This document shows, piece after piece, positions 8,314-17,221 of a stretch of DNA of 64,000 nt. Made by a program: the position numbers and the translations under genes. Under the pieces are notes generated by a model. The model worked only from the letters and a program-made list of their open reading frames with translations, was not told the DNA's origin and made no database searches. Every line of letters begins with the position of its first letter. The first letter of the stretch is position 1. The DNA comes from Catalinimonas alkaloidigena (lineage in GTDB: Bacteria; Bacteroidota; Bacteroidia; Cytophagales; Flexibacteraceae): contig NZ_FNFO01000004.1 of the NCBI RefSeq assembly GCF_900100765.1, positions 434,001-498,000 on the forward strand, given 5' to 3'.

Positions 8314-10362
8314 TCACTGCGCCCGCTTCTTCACCATCGTCAGAATGGTCGCCAGCGCGACGGTCTCGCCGGTTTCGTCATAGACGTCGACCAGCCAGCG
8401 GACAATACCTTTGCTAACGTCGTCGGCATCGCGTTTTTCCTGATTGATTTTCTCTTTCACCGTCAGCCTGGCCCCGATGGTCATGCCCGGATAGACCGGC
8501 TTGGTGAAGCGACACGTGTCAATGCCGTAATTGAGCAACACCGGCCCTTTCCGCGGATCGACAAACAGGCCGGCCGCTTTGGATAGGATGTAGTAGCCGT
8601 GCGCCACGCGCCCCGTAAATAGGGTCCCCTCCAGCGACGTGACGTCGGTATGGGCGTAAAAATGGTCGCCCGACACGTTGGCAAAATTGGTGATGTCGGC
8701 GTCAGTCACAGTATGGCGATGCGTGGTGTAGGTCTCCCCGATTTCCAGTTCTTCGAAGTGACGTCGAAACGGATGCACTTCTTTCTCGATTTGTCGCGCG
8801 CCGGTCTGGTAGACGTCGGTGATGGCCGTCAGCATGGTAGGCGAGGCCTGCACCGCCACCCGCTGCAGGTAGTGCGCCACGCCCCGCTTGCCCCCCATCT
8901 CTTCGCCGCCCCCGGCCCGACCCGGCCCACCGTGGATCAGCATGGGCAGCGGCGACCCGTGTCCGGTACTTTCTTTTGCCACCTCGCGGTTGATGATCAG
9001 GATGCGGCCGTGGTGCGTGGCAGCGCTGACCACAAACGCCTGAGCGGTCTGCGGATCGGCTGTGGCCAGGGAACACACCAACGACCCTTTGCCCAGTTTC
9101 GTGAGCGCGATGGCTTCGTCGAGAGAGCGGTACGGCATCAGCGTCGTAACCGGGCCGAAGGCTTCCACTTCGTGGGTAGCGGTGTAACGGAACGGCTCAG
9201 GGTTGAGCAACACCATGGGCGGCAAAAAAGCCCCTCGGCTACGGTCGGCCCCCATCACTTCGAACTGTTCCAGATCGCCGTAAACCAGGGGCGTGTGGCG
9301 GGCGAGCTGCTCGACCCGGGCCCGCACTTCCTGGACCTGTGACCGCCCGGCCAGGGCCCCCATGCGCACCCCTTCCGTCTGTGGGTTGCCCAGGGTGATC
9401 TTGGCCAGTTCGCGCCCCAGCGCAATCTGTACGTCTTCCAACAGCGCTTCGGGGACGATGACACGGCGAATGGCGGTGCACTTCTGCCCGCACTTTACCG
9501 TCATCTCGTTGCGCACCTCTTTGATGAACAGGTCAAATTCGGGGGTGCCGGGCACAGCATCTTCACCCAGGACCGCCCCGTTGAGCGAGTCGGCTTCCAG
9601 GTTGAACGGCACCGACTCGTCCAGCACACGCGGGTGCGCCTTCAGCATCTTTCCTGTTTCGGCCGATCCCGTAAAGGTCACCACGTCCTGGTACGTTACG
9701 TGGCCCAGAATACCGCGGGCCGAACCACAGATGAGTTGCAAGGCTCCTTCCGGTAAGATGCCGGACGCGACGATTTCCCGCACCACGGCTTCGGTCAGAA
9801 AAGCGGTCAGGGTGGCCGGTTTCACGATGGCCGGTACGCCCGCCAGCAGATTTACGGCGATTTTCTCCAGCATGCCCCACACCGGAAAATTAAAGGCGTT
9901 GATGTGCAGCGCAACGCCCTCTTTCGGCACCAGGAGGTGATGCCCCATGAACTGCCCACCCCGCGAAAGCGTCACCGGATCGCCTTCTACATCAAAAGGT
10001 TTGTCGGGAAACTGCCGCCGCAGCGAGGCGTTCGAAAACAAGTTGCCGATGCCCCCTTCGATGTCGATCCAACTGTCGGCCCGGGTCGCCCCGCTCCGGT
10101 AACTCAGTTGGTAAAAGGCTTCTTTCTTTTCTGTCAGGTGCAGCGCCAGCGCCTTCAGCATGCGTCCTCGCTCGTGAAACGTCATGGTGCGGAGTGCCGG
10201 GTTGCCTTTCCGGCGGGCGTAGTCCAGCATCTCCCCGAAATCGAGGCCTTCGCTGCTGGCCAGCGCAATGGGCTCACCGGTCACGGCATCGTACAATTCA
10301 TGATGATTTCCCGTGCCGGGTATCCAGCGCCCGAGGGCATAGTTTTCCAATGGTGGGGTCAT
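8314..10362 (-). CDS. paaZ: Bifunctional PaaZ: oxepin-CoA hydrolase / semialdehyde dehydrogenase
   Basis: This 682-residue protein has an aldehyde dehydrogenase domain (about 1-520) fused to a MaoC-type R-specific hydratase domain (about 535-678). The catalytic cysteine is C295 in CGQKCTA, with the supporting glutamate in LEADSLN. The hydratase motif appears as [15 protein letters not shown] and [12 protein letters not shown]. PaaZ cleaves the ring of oxepin-CoA and oxidises the resulting semialdehyde to 3-oxo-5,6-dehydrosuberyl-CoA in the aerobic phenylacetate pathway. Both activities look intact. It is the last gene of the paa operon, 41 bases after paaI, and ends at the shared terminator. 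Confidence 0.96.
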   Translation of the reverse strand: MTPPLENYALGRWIPGTGNHHELYDAVTGEPIALASSEGLDFGEMLDYARRKGNPALRTMTFHERGRMLKALALHLTEKKEAFYQLSYRSGATRADSWIDIEGGIGNLFSNASLRRQFPDKPFDVEGDPVTLSRGGQFMGHHLLVPKEGVALHINAFNFPVWGMLEKIAVNLLAGVPAIVKPATLTAFLTEAVVREIVASGILPEGALQLICGSARGILGHVTYQDVVTFTGSAETGKMLKAHPRVLDESVPFNLEADSLNGAVLGEDAVPGTPEFDLFIKEVRNEMTVKCGQKCTAIRRVIVPEALLEDVQIALGRELAKITLGNPQTEGVRMGALAGRSQVQEVRARVEQLARHTPLVYGDLEQFEVMGADRSRGAFLPPMVLLNPEPFRYTATHEVEAFGPVTTLMPYRSLDEAIALTKLGKGSLVCSLATADPQTAQAFVVSAATHHGRILIINREVAKESTGHGSPLPMLIHGGPGRAGGGEEMGGKRGVAHYLQRVAVQASPTMLTAITDVYQTGARQIEKEVHPFRRHFEELEIGETYTTHRHTVTDADITNFANVSGDHFYAHTDVTSLEGTLFTGRVAHGYYILSKAAGLFVDPRKGPVLLNYGIDTCRFTKPVYPGMTIGARLTVKEKINQEKRDADDVSKGIVRWLVDVYDETGETVALATILTMVKKRAQ

Positions 10363-10403
10363 GGGTTGGTGGTGGTTTGGTGTTCATACTACAGCGCGGG
10401 GGC

Positions 10404-10835
10404 TTACGTAGCCAGCACCTCCTGGCTGGTTCGGTACACGGTTCCTTTGAACAGCGCCACGCAGGTCCCGTCTTCCCGCGTCATGCGGATCTGATAAACG
10501 CCCACTTTGTACTTCAGGCTTTCTTCGCGGGCTTCCACGTAGAGCACCTCGCCGACCCGCCCGGTTTCCAGAAAGTCGATGGCCGCCTGCAGCACGACAC
10601 TCAACCGGCCGTGGCTGTTGCTGGCAAACGCCAGCGCACTGTCGGCCGCCGAAAACAGGACACCGCCGTGCACCATGCCAAACCCGTTCTGCATTTCGGG
10701 GCGCACCAGAAAATGCAGACGGCAGTAGCCCGGCGCACAGGTTTCGATTTCCAGACCCAGCCACTGGCTGAAGGCGTCGTGTTGCCACATCCGGTCCTTG
10801 ACTGCGTTGGCGGTGGGATCAGGCGTGGGCGACAT
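10404..10835 (-). CDS. paaI: PaaI hotdog-fold acyl-CoA thioesterase
   Basis: This 143-residue protein is a hotdog-fold thioesterase. The family signature NGFGMVHGGVLFSAADSA, with the conserved HGG and the acidic residue of the active-site helix, lies at about residues 50-67. PaaI is thought to release CoA from dead-end hydroxyphenylacetyl-CoA or other aryl-CoA thioesters when the pathway stalls. Its start overlaps the end of paaH by 17 bases, which suggests translational coupling. It is cytoplasmic, with no signal or membrane segment. Confidence 0.92.
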   Translation of the reverse strand: MSPTPDPTANAVKDRMWQHDAFSQWLGLEIETCAPGYCRLHFLVRPEMQNGFGMVHGGVLFSAADSALAFASNSHGRLSVVLQAAIDFLETGRVGEVLYVEAREESLKYKVGVYQIRMTREDGTCVALFKGTVYRTSQEVLAT

Positions 10836-12009
10836 GGGCTAAAAAATGTTGGTGCTCTTGGGCCATCCGGCGCAGCAACGGACTGGCGCGGTAGCGATCT
10901 TCGTGGTAATGGTGGTACAGGGCATCGAGCGTAGCAACCACGTGGGCCGGTCCCCAGGCGTCGGCCCAGGCCAGCAACCCCCGGGGGTAATGAACGCCCT
11001 GCGTCATGGCCAGCTCCAGATCCTCTGCCGTGGCGACCTGCCAGAAGAGCGCATCAGCCGCTTCGTTGATCAGCATGGCGACGATACGGCCCAAGATCTG
11101 TTGCCCCAGTGCCTGGTCGCGCACAGGTTCAGGAGGCGTAGCGTCTGTGGCGTAGTCATAAAACCCCCGCCCTGCCTTACGTCCCCAATACCCTGCCTCA
11201 AACAGACGCTTCTGGGTAAACGACGGCTTGTAGCGCGGATCGTAGAAAAACGCTTCGAAGACCGACGCCGTCACCCGGTAATTCACATCGTGGCCGATGA
11301 AATCCATCAGCGCGAACGGCCCCATCCGGAAGCCACCCAGTTCGGTCATGGCCCAGTCAATGGTCGGCACGTCGGCGATGCCCTCTTCCAGCAGCCGGAG
11401 GGCTTCGCCGTAGAACGGCCGCGCCACCCGGTTGACGATGAACCCCGGGGTGTCTTTCGCCAGCACAGGCACTTTGTTCCACGCCTGCATTAGCGACCGA
11501 ACCTCGTCGGCCAGTCCGGGCTGCGTCTGCACCGCAGGCACTACTTCGACCAGCGGCATGAGGGGCGCAGGGTTGAAGAAGTGGATGCCCAGAAAACGCT
11601 CTGGATGCCGACAGGCCGACGCCAAGGCCGCGATGGAGAGCGACGAGGTGTTGCTGGCCACGATGCACGTGTCGGTCAGGTGCGGCGTCAACGCCTGCAA
11701 CAGCGCCTGTTTTTGCGTCAGGTCCTCTACGATCGCTTCCATCACCAGACCACACGCCGCAAGCTCGGCCAACTCGGAAGTTAGGTGCAACCGGTTTTCC
11801 GCAGCGGTGGCCTCTTCTGCCGTAAGTTTTCCTTTGTCCCGCCACTTCTCGAGACCCGACCGGATTGCCCGGGCGGCGTGCTGCAGGGCCGCGTCGCGTT
11901 GGTCGTGCAGGTAGACCCGATGTCCGGCCGCCAGCGCCACCTGAGCGATTCCCGCACCCATGGCGCCACCGCCCACAAGGCCGACCGCCGTGGTGCGCGT
12001 CAGTGGCAT
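10819..12009 (-). CDS. paaH: 3-hydroxyacyl-CoA dehydrogenase PaaH
   Basis: This protein of about 396 residues has the Rossmann nucleotide loop GLVGGGAMGAGIAQ right after the start. It also has the 3-hydroxyacyl-CoA dehydrogenase signature: SNTSSLSI, LGIHFFNPAPLMPLVEVV with the catalytic histidine, and KDTPGFIVNRVARP. A second C-terminal helical domain is present. In this operon it would oxidise 3-hydroxyadipyl-CoA to 3-oxoadipyl-CoA with NAD. The frame is open from a GTG at 12045, but the ATG at 12009 puts the Rossmann motif at the usual place, so I chose it. It then overlaps the end of paaD by ten bases. It is shorter than the roughly 475-residue PaaH of E. coli because it carries a single shortened C-terminal unit. 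Confidence 0.9.
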   Translation of the reverse strand: MPLTRTTAVGLVGGGAMGAGIAQVALAAGHRVYLHDQRDAALQHAARAIRSGLEKWRDKGKLTAEEATAAENRLHLTSELAELAACGLVMEAIVEDLTQKQALLQALTPHLTDTCIVASNTSSLSIAALASACRHPERFLGIHFFNPAPLMPLVEVVPAVQTQPGLADEVRSLMQAWNKVPVLAKDTPGFIVNRVARPFYGEALRLLEEGIADVPTIDWAMTELGGFRMGPFALMDFIGHDVNYRVTASVFEAFFYDPRYKPSFTQKRLFEAGYWGRKAGRGFYDYATDATPPEPVRDQALGQQILGRIVAMLINEAADALFWQVATAEDLELAMTQGVHYPRGLLAWADAWGPAHVVATLDALYHHYHEDRYRASPLLRRMAQEHQHFLAHVAHA

Positions 12010-12500
12010 TTGAAATAGTCGAAAGGTTCGCGGCAGTCGTCGCACCGGTAGAGCGCCTTACAGGCCGTCGAGCCGAACGGACTGACCAGATGGGTTTGAT
12101 CGGATTGGCAATGCGGGCAGCGCACGACGTAATCTTCGCCAAACAGCGCCAGTACGTGGCCAGTAGCCCGCACGGGGGGAGCGATGCCGTAGTCGCGCAG
12201 TTTCTGCCGCCCTTCGTCCGTCAGCCAATCGGTGGTCCAGGCGGGGCTCAGTTGGGTGCGAATGGTCAGGTTGGCGAAGCCGGCCCCGATGAGTTTGCTC
12301 CTGATGTCCAGGGCGATGGCGCTCATGGCGGGGCAACCCGAGTAAGTCGGTGTGATGGTGACCTCAACGGCGTTGCCTTTGACCTGCACGTCGCGTACGA
12401 TGCCCAGATCCAGGATGCTCAGCACTGGGATTTCCGGATCGTTTACGTCCGCCAGCACGTGCCAGATGTGTTCTTTGGTGGTGGGTTTGTCAGTTACCAT
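12000..12500 (-). CDS. paaD: Phenylacetyl-CoA epoxidase assembly protein PaaD
   Basis: This 166-residue protein combines a MIP18/DUF59-type domain (about 8-100; DVNDPEIPVLSILDLGI, YSGCPAMSAI) with a C-terminal zinc ribbon (CPHC and CDDC pairs at about 129-160). PaaD is needed for maturation of the diiron epoxidase PaaABC(E) and belongs to the iron-sulfur or iron delivery family. The start overlaps the end of paaC by seven bases and the stop overlaps the start of paaH, so it is an internal gene of a tightly packed operon. Confidence 0.94.
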   Translation of the reverse strand: MVTDKPTTKEHIWHVLADVNDPEIPVLSILDLGIVRDVQVKGNAVEVTITPTYSGCPAMSAIALDIRSKLIGAGFANLTIRTQLSPAWTTDWLTDEGRQKLRDYGIAPPVRATGHVLALFGEDYVVRCPHCQSDQTHLVSPFGSTACKALYRCDDCREPFDYFKCH

Positions 12501-13273
12501 GTCAGTCCGGGATAAGTTCGTTGTAGGTATTGTAATTCCGCCAGGATGTAACCCAGGTGCTCTGAGTGGCGTCCTTCTTTGCCGCCCTGTTGCGGCCAGA
12601 CTTCTTGCGGCAACGGCAGCGTGGCCTCCGTCAGCACACGTTCGTGATGGGCTCGCAGGGCGGGGCGCAGCGCCTGCACATCGGGGATACGCCCCTCGTG
12701 GTGCAGTTGCCGTTCCAGGGCGGTGGGGGTAGTCAGTTCATCGGCATAAGGCCAGAGGAGGTCCAGTGCCCGCGCGATGCGGCGGTGGCTTTCGTCGGTA
12801 CCGTCGCCCAGCCGAATCACCCACTCGGAACTCCACCGCAGGTGATAGGCCGCTTCTTTACCCGACTTTTCGGCAATGGCGGCCAGCGTGGGATCGGCGC
12901 AGTGCTGCAACTGTTGCAGGAAGTGGTAATGAAAGGTATCGAACAAAAACTGCCGCACCACCGTCACGGCAAAGTCGCCGTTGGGTTGCTCGACCAACAG
13001 CGGATTTCGGTATTCGGTCGCGGTGCGCAGGTAAGCCAGGTCGTCCTCCGTGCGCCCTTTCCCCTCCAACGCGGCGGCGTACTGAAAATAGTGACGTGCC
13101 TCGCCCAACAAGTCGAGCGCGATGTTGGTCAGGGCGATGTCCTGCTCCAGCGCGGGTCCGTGCCCACACCATTCCGACAACCGATGCGCCAGCATCAGGC
13201 TGGTGTCGGCCAGTTGCAGCACATAGGGCAGCAACCGTGTCTGGGTGGGTGGTATGTCAATCGTCGTAGGCAT
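12494..13273 (-). CDS. paaC: 1,2-phenylacetyl-CoA epoxidase subunit PaaC
   Basis: This 259-residue, largely helical protein is the structural partner of PaaA. The motif LTNIALDLLGEARHYFQYAA and a later KEAAYHLRWSSEWVIRLGDGT segment are typical of PaaC. It forms a heterodimer with PaaA but lacks a full set of diiron ligands. The frame is open much further upstream (to 13693), but the ATG at 13273 gives the normal family length and overlaps the paaB stop as TGATG, so I chose it. PaaA, PaaB, PaaC and PaaE together convert phenylacetyl-CoA to its ring-1,2-epoxide. Confidence 0.95.
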   Translation of the reverse strand: MPTTIDIPPTQTRLLPYVLQLADTSLMLAHRLSEWCGHGPALEQDIALTNIALDLLGEARHYFQYAAALEGKGRTEDDLAYLRTATEYRNPLLVEQPNGDFAVTVVRQFLFDTFHYHFLQQLQHCADPTLAAIAEKSGKEAAYHLRWSSEWVIRLGDGTDESHRRIARALDLLWPYADELTTPTALERQLHHEGRIPDVQALRPALRAHHERVLTEATLPLPQEVWPQQGGKEGRHSEHLGYILAELQYLQRTYPGLTW

Positions 13274-13563
13274 CACATGTGTTTGATGGAGTCGGGCACC
13301 GCGTAAAACGTGGGGTGCCGGTATATTTTGTCGTTTGCCGGATCGAAAAACGCCGCGGCGTCGTCGGGATTTGAGGCGTGGATGTGCTCCGACGCCACGA
13401 CCCAGATACTGATGCCCTCCATCCGCCGGGTGTACACGTCGCGGGCGTTCTGGAGCGCCATGGCCGCATCGGCGGCGTGCAGGCTTCCTACGTGTTTGTG
13501 ATCGAGGCCCTGTTTGCTGCGGATAAATACTTCCCACAGGGGCCAGTCGGCTGGTGTACTCAT
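13273..13563 (-). CDS. paaB: 1,2-phenylacetyl-CoA epoxidase subunit PaaB
   Basis: This 96-residue protein matches PaaB in length and pattern: [24 protein letters not shown] near the start, then [17 protein letters not shown] and a final [11 protein letters not shown]. PaaB bridges PaaAC dimers in the epoxidase complex. Its ATG overlaps the paaA stop as ATGA, and its stop overlaps the paaC start. Confidence 0.96.
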   Translation of the reverse strand: MSTPADWPLWEVFIRSKQGLDHKHVGSLHAADAAMALQNARDVYTRRMEGISIWVVASEHIHASNPDDAAAFFDPANDKIYRHPTFYAVPDSIKHM

Positions 13564-14513
13564 ACCATTTGCTCGGTTGGTGTCTGACGTGCTTTACGTT
13601 TGGCGGCATGGGCCAGGGCGGCTTCCCGTACCCAGGCGCCCGCTTCGTGGGCCTGGACGCGCGCATCCAGGCGCTCCCGGTTGCAGGGGCCACGGCCCTG
13701 CACCACGTTCCAGAACTCGTCCCAGTCTACTTCGCCGAAATCGTAATGCCGCGTGGCTTCATTCCACCGCAAGGCTTCGTCCGGAATAGTGAGTCCCAGA
13801 AATTCTGCCTGTGGCACCATCATGTCCACGAACTTCTGCCGCAGCTCGTCGTTCGTGAAACGCTTGATCCGCCACTGCATGGAACGGGCCGTATGCGCCG
13901 ATTCGTCGTCGCGCGGCCCGAACATCATAAGCGTCGGCCACCACCAGCGGTTCAGCGCATCCTGCGCCATTGCCTTTTGTTCGGCCGAGCCGTTGCACAG
14001 CGTCTGCATGATCTCAAACCCTTGCCGCTGGTGAAAACTTTCTTCTTTACAGACCCGCACCATCGCCCGGGCGTAGGGACCGTACGAGGTGCGGCAGAGC
14101 GGCACCTGGTTCAGAATGGCCGCCCCGTCGACCAGCCAGCCGATCGCTCCGATGTCGGCCCAGGAAAGCGTGGGGTAATTAAAAATACTGGAATATTTTG
14201 CTTTTCCCGCATGCAGGTCGGCCAGCAGGTCGTCGCGCGAAGCGCCGAGGGTTTCGGCCGCACTGTAGAGGTAGAGGCCGTGCCCGGCTTCGTCCTGCAC
14301 TTTCGCCAGCAGGATGCTTTTGCGCTTCAGGGTAGGTGCCCGAGTAATCCAGTTGCCTTCGGGCAGCATCCCCACGATCTCGGAATGCGCGTGCTGCGAC
14401 ATCTGCCGGATCAGGGTCTTGCGATAATCCTCAGGCATCCAGTCCTTCGGTTCGATGCGTTGATCGGCATCGATGCGGGCCTGAAACTGATGTTCGGAGG
14501 GGGTGGACGACAT
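13560..14513 (-). CDS. paaA: 1,2-phenylacetyl-CoA epoxidase catalytic subunit PaaA
   Basis: This 317-residue diiron oxygenase subunit carries two E-x2-H motifs: E75-H78 in [11 protein letters not shown] and E158-H161 in [12 protein letters not shown]. The additional carboxylate E45 is in HSEIVGML. It activates O2 to epoxidise the ring of phenylacetyl-CoA, using electrons from PaaE. The frame is open from a GTG at 14567, but the ATG at 14513 gives the expected N-terminus and family length. A gap of 111 bases separates it from paaE, the only sizeable gap within the first five structural genes. Confidence 0.96.
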   Translation of the reverse strand: MSSTPSEHQFQARIDADQRIEPKDWMPEDYRKTLIRQMSQHAHSEIVGMLPEGNWITRAPTLKRKSILLAKVQDEAGHGLYLYSAAETLGASRDDLLADLHAGKAKYSSIFNYPTLSWADIGAIGWLVDGAAILNQVPLCRTSYGPYARAMVRVCKEESFHQRQGFEIMQTLCNGSAEQKAMAQDALNRWWWPTLMMFGPRDDESAHTARSMQWRIKRFTNDELRQKFVDMMVPQAEFLGLTIPDEALRWNEATRHYDFGEVDWDEFWNVVQGRGPCNRERLDARVQAHEAGAWVREAALAHAAKRKARQTPTEQMV

Positions 14514-14624
14514 AAGTGATTCGGTTGTTTGAATTGATGGCGACGGCAGGTGGCAGCTCCCGCCCACGTTCAGCGCAATTCCGGCGGCGGTCGGTGTGCT
14601 CCCTACAAAATACCGTTTACTTCG

Positions 14625-15701
14625 TTACTGATCATAATCCAGGACGACTTTTTCGGTCAGTGGCCGGGCCTGGCAGGTCAGCACATAGCCGGCTGCCACT
14701 TCCTCGGCATCGAGTGCGTAGTTCACGTCCATTTCCACCTGGCCGGCCAGCACTTTCGCGCGACAGGTGCTGCACATACCGCCTTTGCAGGAATACGGCA
14801 GGTCGATGCCGCGTGCCAGCGCTGCCTCCAGAATCGTGTCGCCATAGTACGACAGGTCCAGTTGCACCACGCGTCCGTCGAGGTGGCATTCGACCCGGCG
14901 CTTGGCGTCGTCGGGGTGCGGCGTGACGGCCGGGCGCCGGGCAGACGGCGTCGCAGCCCGACTGGTGGTAAACAACTCGAAATGAACGCGCGCCGGAGGG
15001 ATGCCCCGGGCGCTTAGCTCGGCCCGCACGTCGTGAATCATGGCCTCGGGGCCGCAGAGAAACCATTCGTCGACGCAAGTCGGATCGATGAGCGTCGTCA
15101 GCAGCTGTCGCGTTTTTTCCTTGTCGATGCGGCCGTTGAACAGGTCGATCTCGCCCTGCTCCCGACTCAGGATGTGGTAAACCCGGAAACGCGTCAGAAA
15201 CTTATTTTTCAGCCCTTCGATGGCCTCTTTGAAAATGATCGTGTTGCGCCCCCGGTTGCCGTACACCAGCGTTACGTCGCTGTGCGGTTCCGCCTGCAGG
15301 AGGGTTTTCAGAATGGAAAAAACCGGCGTGATGCCACTCCCTGCCGCAAAGGCGACGTAGTGCCGCGCCCGTTCGGGCTGCAGAGGCGTGTAAAATTTAC
15401 CCTGCGGTGGCAGTACGTCCAGCGTCTCCCCGACCTGGAGCGAGTCGACCACCTCACCGGAAAAGCGCCCCTGCGGAACGCGCTTGATCGCCACCTTCCA
15501 CTCGCCGTCGAGCGGGCTGCTGCACAGCGAATAAGAGCGGCGCAGTTCTTCGCCCTGTACCTGCCGCCGGAACGTCAGGTACTGCCCCTGCGTAAAGCGA
15601 AAGCGATCGCGCCACGCGGGCGGCACGTCCAGCGTGAGCGACAGACAATCGGGCGTCTCGCGCGCGATGTGCTTGATGGTCAGCGGATAAAATCGGCTCA
15701 T
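14625..15701 (-). CDS. paaE: Phenylacetyl-CoA epoxidase reductase PaaE
   Basis: This 358-residue protein has the three expected domains: an FAD-binding barrel with RSYSLCSSP (about 55-65), an NAD(P)-binding domain with AAGSGITPV and the late CGPEAMI segment, and a C-terminal plant-type 2Fe-2S ferredoxin with SCKGGMCSTCRAK plus a fourth cysteine in VLTCQA. It passes electrons from NADPH to PaaA. I chose the ATG at 15701, which overlaps the tetR stop in ATGA, rather than an upstream in-frame start. It is the first structural gene behind the regulator. Confidence 0.95.
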   Translation of the reverse strand: MSRFYPLTIKHIARETPDCLSLTLDVPPAWRDRFRFTQGQYLTFRRQVQGEELRRSYSLCSSPLDGEWKVAIKRVPQGRFSGEVVDSLQVGETLDVLPPQGKFYTPLQPERARHYVAFAAGSGITPVFSILKTLLQAEPHSDVTLVYGNRGRNTIIFKEAIEGLKNKFLTRFRVYHILSREQGEIDLFNGRIDKEKTRQLLTTLIDPTCVDEWFLCGPEAMIHDVRAELSARGIPPARVHFELFTTSRAATPSARRPAVTPHPDDAKRRVECHLDGRVVQLDLSYYGDTILEAALARGIDLPYSCKGGMCSTCRAKVLAGQVEMDVNYALDAEEVAAGYVLTCQARPLTEKVVLDYDQ

Positions 15702-16285
15702 TTTTCCAGTCCTTTCATCAAAAGGGTGACGATGTCGTCTTCCAGGGCTTCGGGCGAGATGTCCCGCTCCGGCCGGTACCACAACTCTACCCAGCGCACC
15801 GCCGACAGCAGCGTAAACAGCGCCACCGATACGTGCAGCGGCTGCAATTCGCCCTGCGCCATGCCCTCTTCAATCAGGGCGGCCAACCGCCGTTCGTACA
15901 AGCGACGCGCCTCCAGAAACGTCGCTCGTTTCTCGCCGGTGAGGTATTTCCAATCGTGGTTGGCGACCGCGACGGCATCGCCCTGTTCAATCACCAGGCG
16001 CACGTGCAGCCGCAGCAAAGCCCTGATTTTTTCCACGTAGGTCCCCGGCTGCTGTTCAATTTCCGTCAGATGTGCGATGTACTGATCGGCTACCTGAAAG
16101 CAGATCTGCTCCAGAATCTCGTCTTTGGAGCGAATGTGGTTGTACATGCTGGCCGCTTCCATACCGACTTGCTCGGCCAGATCGCGCATCGACGTGCCGC
16201 CAAATCCTTTTTCTTTGAAAAGGCGCGCGGCTTCGTCGAGGATGTGCTGCCGCCGATTTTTTTTCACCACGGAAAGATCGCTCAT
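15698..16285 (-). CDS. TetR family regulator of the paa operon (PaaR-like)
   Basis: This 195-residue protein has an N-terminal TetR helix-turn-helix (about residues 10-58: ILDEAARLFKEKGFGGTSMRDLAEQVGM, then SMYNHIRSKDEIL) and a helical ligand-binding domain. It is the first gene of the operon and overlaps paaE by four bases. By analogy with PaaR of other bacteria it probably represses paa genes until phenylacetyl-CoA binds; this is inference from position. A perfect 7+7 palindrome covers the -33 box of its own promoter (16312-16351), which fits autoregulation. KstR2- or FadR-like ligands (other acyl-CoAs) are alternatives. Confidence 0.88.
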   Translation of the reverse strand: MSDLSVVKKNRRQHILDEAARLFKEKGFGGTSMRDLAEQVGMEAASMYNHIRSKDEILEQICFQVADQYIAHLTEIEQQPGTYVEKIRALLRLHVRLVIEQGDAVAVANHDWKYLTGEKRATFLEARRLYERRLAALIEEGMAQGELQPLHVSVALFTLLSAVRWVELWYRPERDISPEALEDDIVTLLMKGLEK

Positions 16286-16311
16286 GCCGGAAAGGTTTCG
16301 TGAGGGCTGAA

Positions 16312-16343
16312 GTAATATAGCTGTTTCTCTTTAAACTAACAAA
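16312..16343 (-). promoter_or_regulatory. Bacteroidota-type promoter of the tetR-paa operon
   Basis: On the minus strand TTTG (16343-16340) and TATATTAC (16319-16312) are 20 bases apart. This matches the Bacteroidota -33 TTTG and -7 TAnnTTTG arrangement. Transcription would start close to 16305, about 20 bases before the tetR ATG at 16285. Confidence 0.6.
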
Positions 16344-16351
16344 CGTTAGTT
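16334..16351. promoter_or_regulatory. Palindromic TetR-type operator
   Basis: AACTAAC-AAAC-GTTAGTT is a perfect inverted repeat with 7-bp arms and a 4-base centre, the size typical of TetR-family sites. It covers the -33 element of the tetR-paa promoter and lies about 75 bases before the divergent gene at 16426, so one bound repressor could affect both directions. Confidence 0.7.
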
Positions 16352-16425
16352 AGTGCTTGAATCAAACTGTTGGACGAGTGCCCCACAATCCTGATCTTAC
16401 ATACAAAACTCCTTGTGCTGAGACG

Positions 16426-16977
16426 ATGACGGAATCTGACCTACGTGCTGCCCAACGACGCCACGTCTTCTACAACCAGGCGGTCAACGTGACCTGGGCA
16501 CTGCTGGGCTTCGCGCCGCTCTGCGGATTCTGGCTCCAGGCCTGGCATCCCGGCTGGTTCACACTGCTGGCCATCGTCAGTGCGCTGGGGTGGTGGCTTC
16601 CCGCTTCAGTCTGGCAATGGGGACAGACGCCCGAAGCGTACCACCGCCTCGGCCTGCGAACGGTCAAGCGCTTCACGCAGGACGGGGATTTGATCCATCG
16701 GGCACTCCGCCGGAAGTTTCCCCAGTACCGCCCGGCCGATCCTGCACGGCTGATCCGCCGCACCCTGACGACCGGACGCGTCAACGAAACGTTTCATCAA
16801 CTCTGCTTCCTCTTTTTTCTGCTGAGCAGCGGCTACGCCCTCGGGCGGGGTAGCGTGGGCTGGGCCGCGTGGATCACCGTCGCGAACGTCGTGTTCAACC
16901 TCTACCCCATCTTTTTACAGCAGTACAACCGCCTCCGGCTCCACCGATTGCGTGCCCGGTATCCGGCCGCTTTCTGA
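16426..16977 (+). CDS. CrtO-like (glycosyl-diaponeurosporenoate acyltransferase-like) membrane protein
   Basis: This 183-residue protein has four hydrophobic segments (about residues 22-40, 43-65, 122-142 and 145-165). The C-terminal part, ETFHQLCFLFFLLSSGYAL then FNLYPIFLQQYNRLRL, resembles the acyltransferase family named after staphylococcal CrtO, with the conserved E-x2-H and the YP-x2-LQ-x-YN motif. If the assignment holds it would acylate a glycosylated carotenoid or another lipid at the membrane. The start was set at the ATG at 16426 because the upstream in-frame region (from 16357) is hydrophilic and overlaps the regulatory region. It is divergent from tetR. The substrate is unknown and no carotenoid genes are nearby. 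Confidence 0.55.
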   Translation: MTESDLRAAQRRHVFYNQAVNVTWALLGFAPLCGFWLQAWHPGWFTLLAIVSALGWWLPASVWQWGQTPEAYHRLGLRTVKRFTQDGDLIHRALRRKFPQYRPADPARLIRRTLTTGRVNETFHQLCFLFFLLSSGYALGRGSVGWAAWITVANVVFNLYPIFLQQYNRLRLHRLRARYPAAF

Positions 16978-17221
16978 CGCGGCGGTGCGCGCGTAACATT
17001 TCGGGTACGGAGCGTGGCGGACGCACGCATTTTATCCCTGTATGATGTTTTTGGTCTGATTTGGTTTTTCTGTCCGATAGCAATAGCTTTCGGCAAAGAG
17101 AGCCGTATCTTTACCCTTCCGATTTATCTACAAGCCACCGATCTACTATACCGAAGGTGTATCCGAAGTCGTTCTCTAACCAGCACCTCTGATCACACTT
17201 TTTCCTTCAAACGATTTCACC

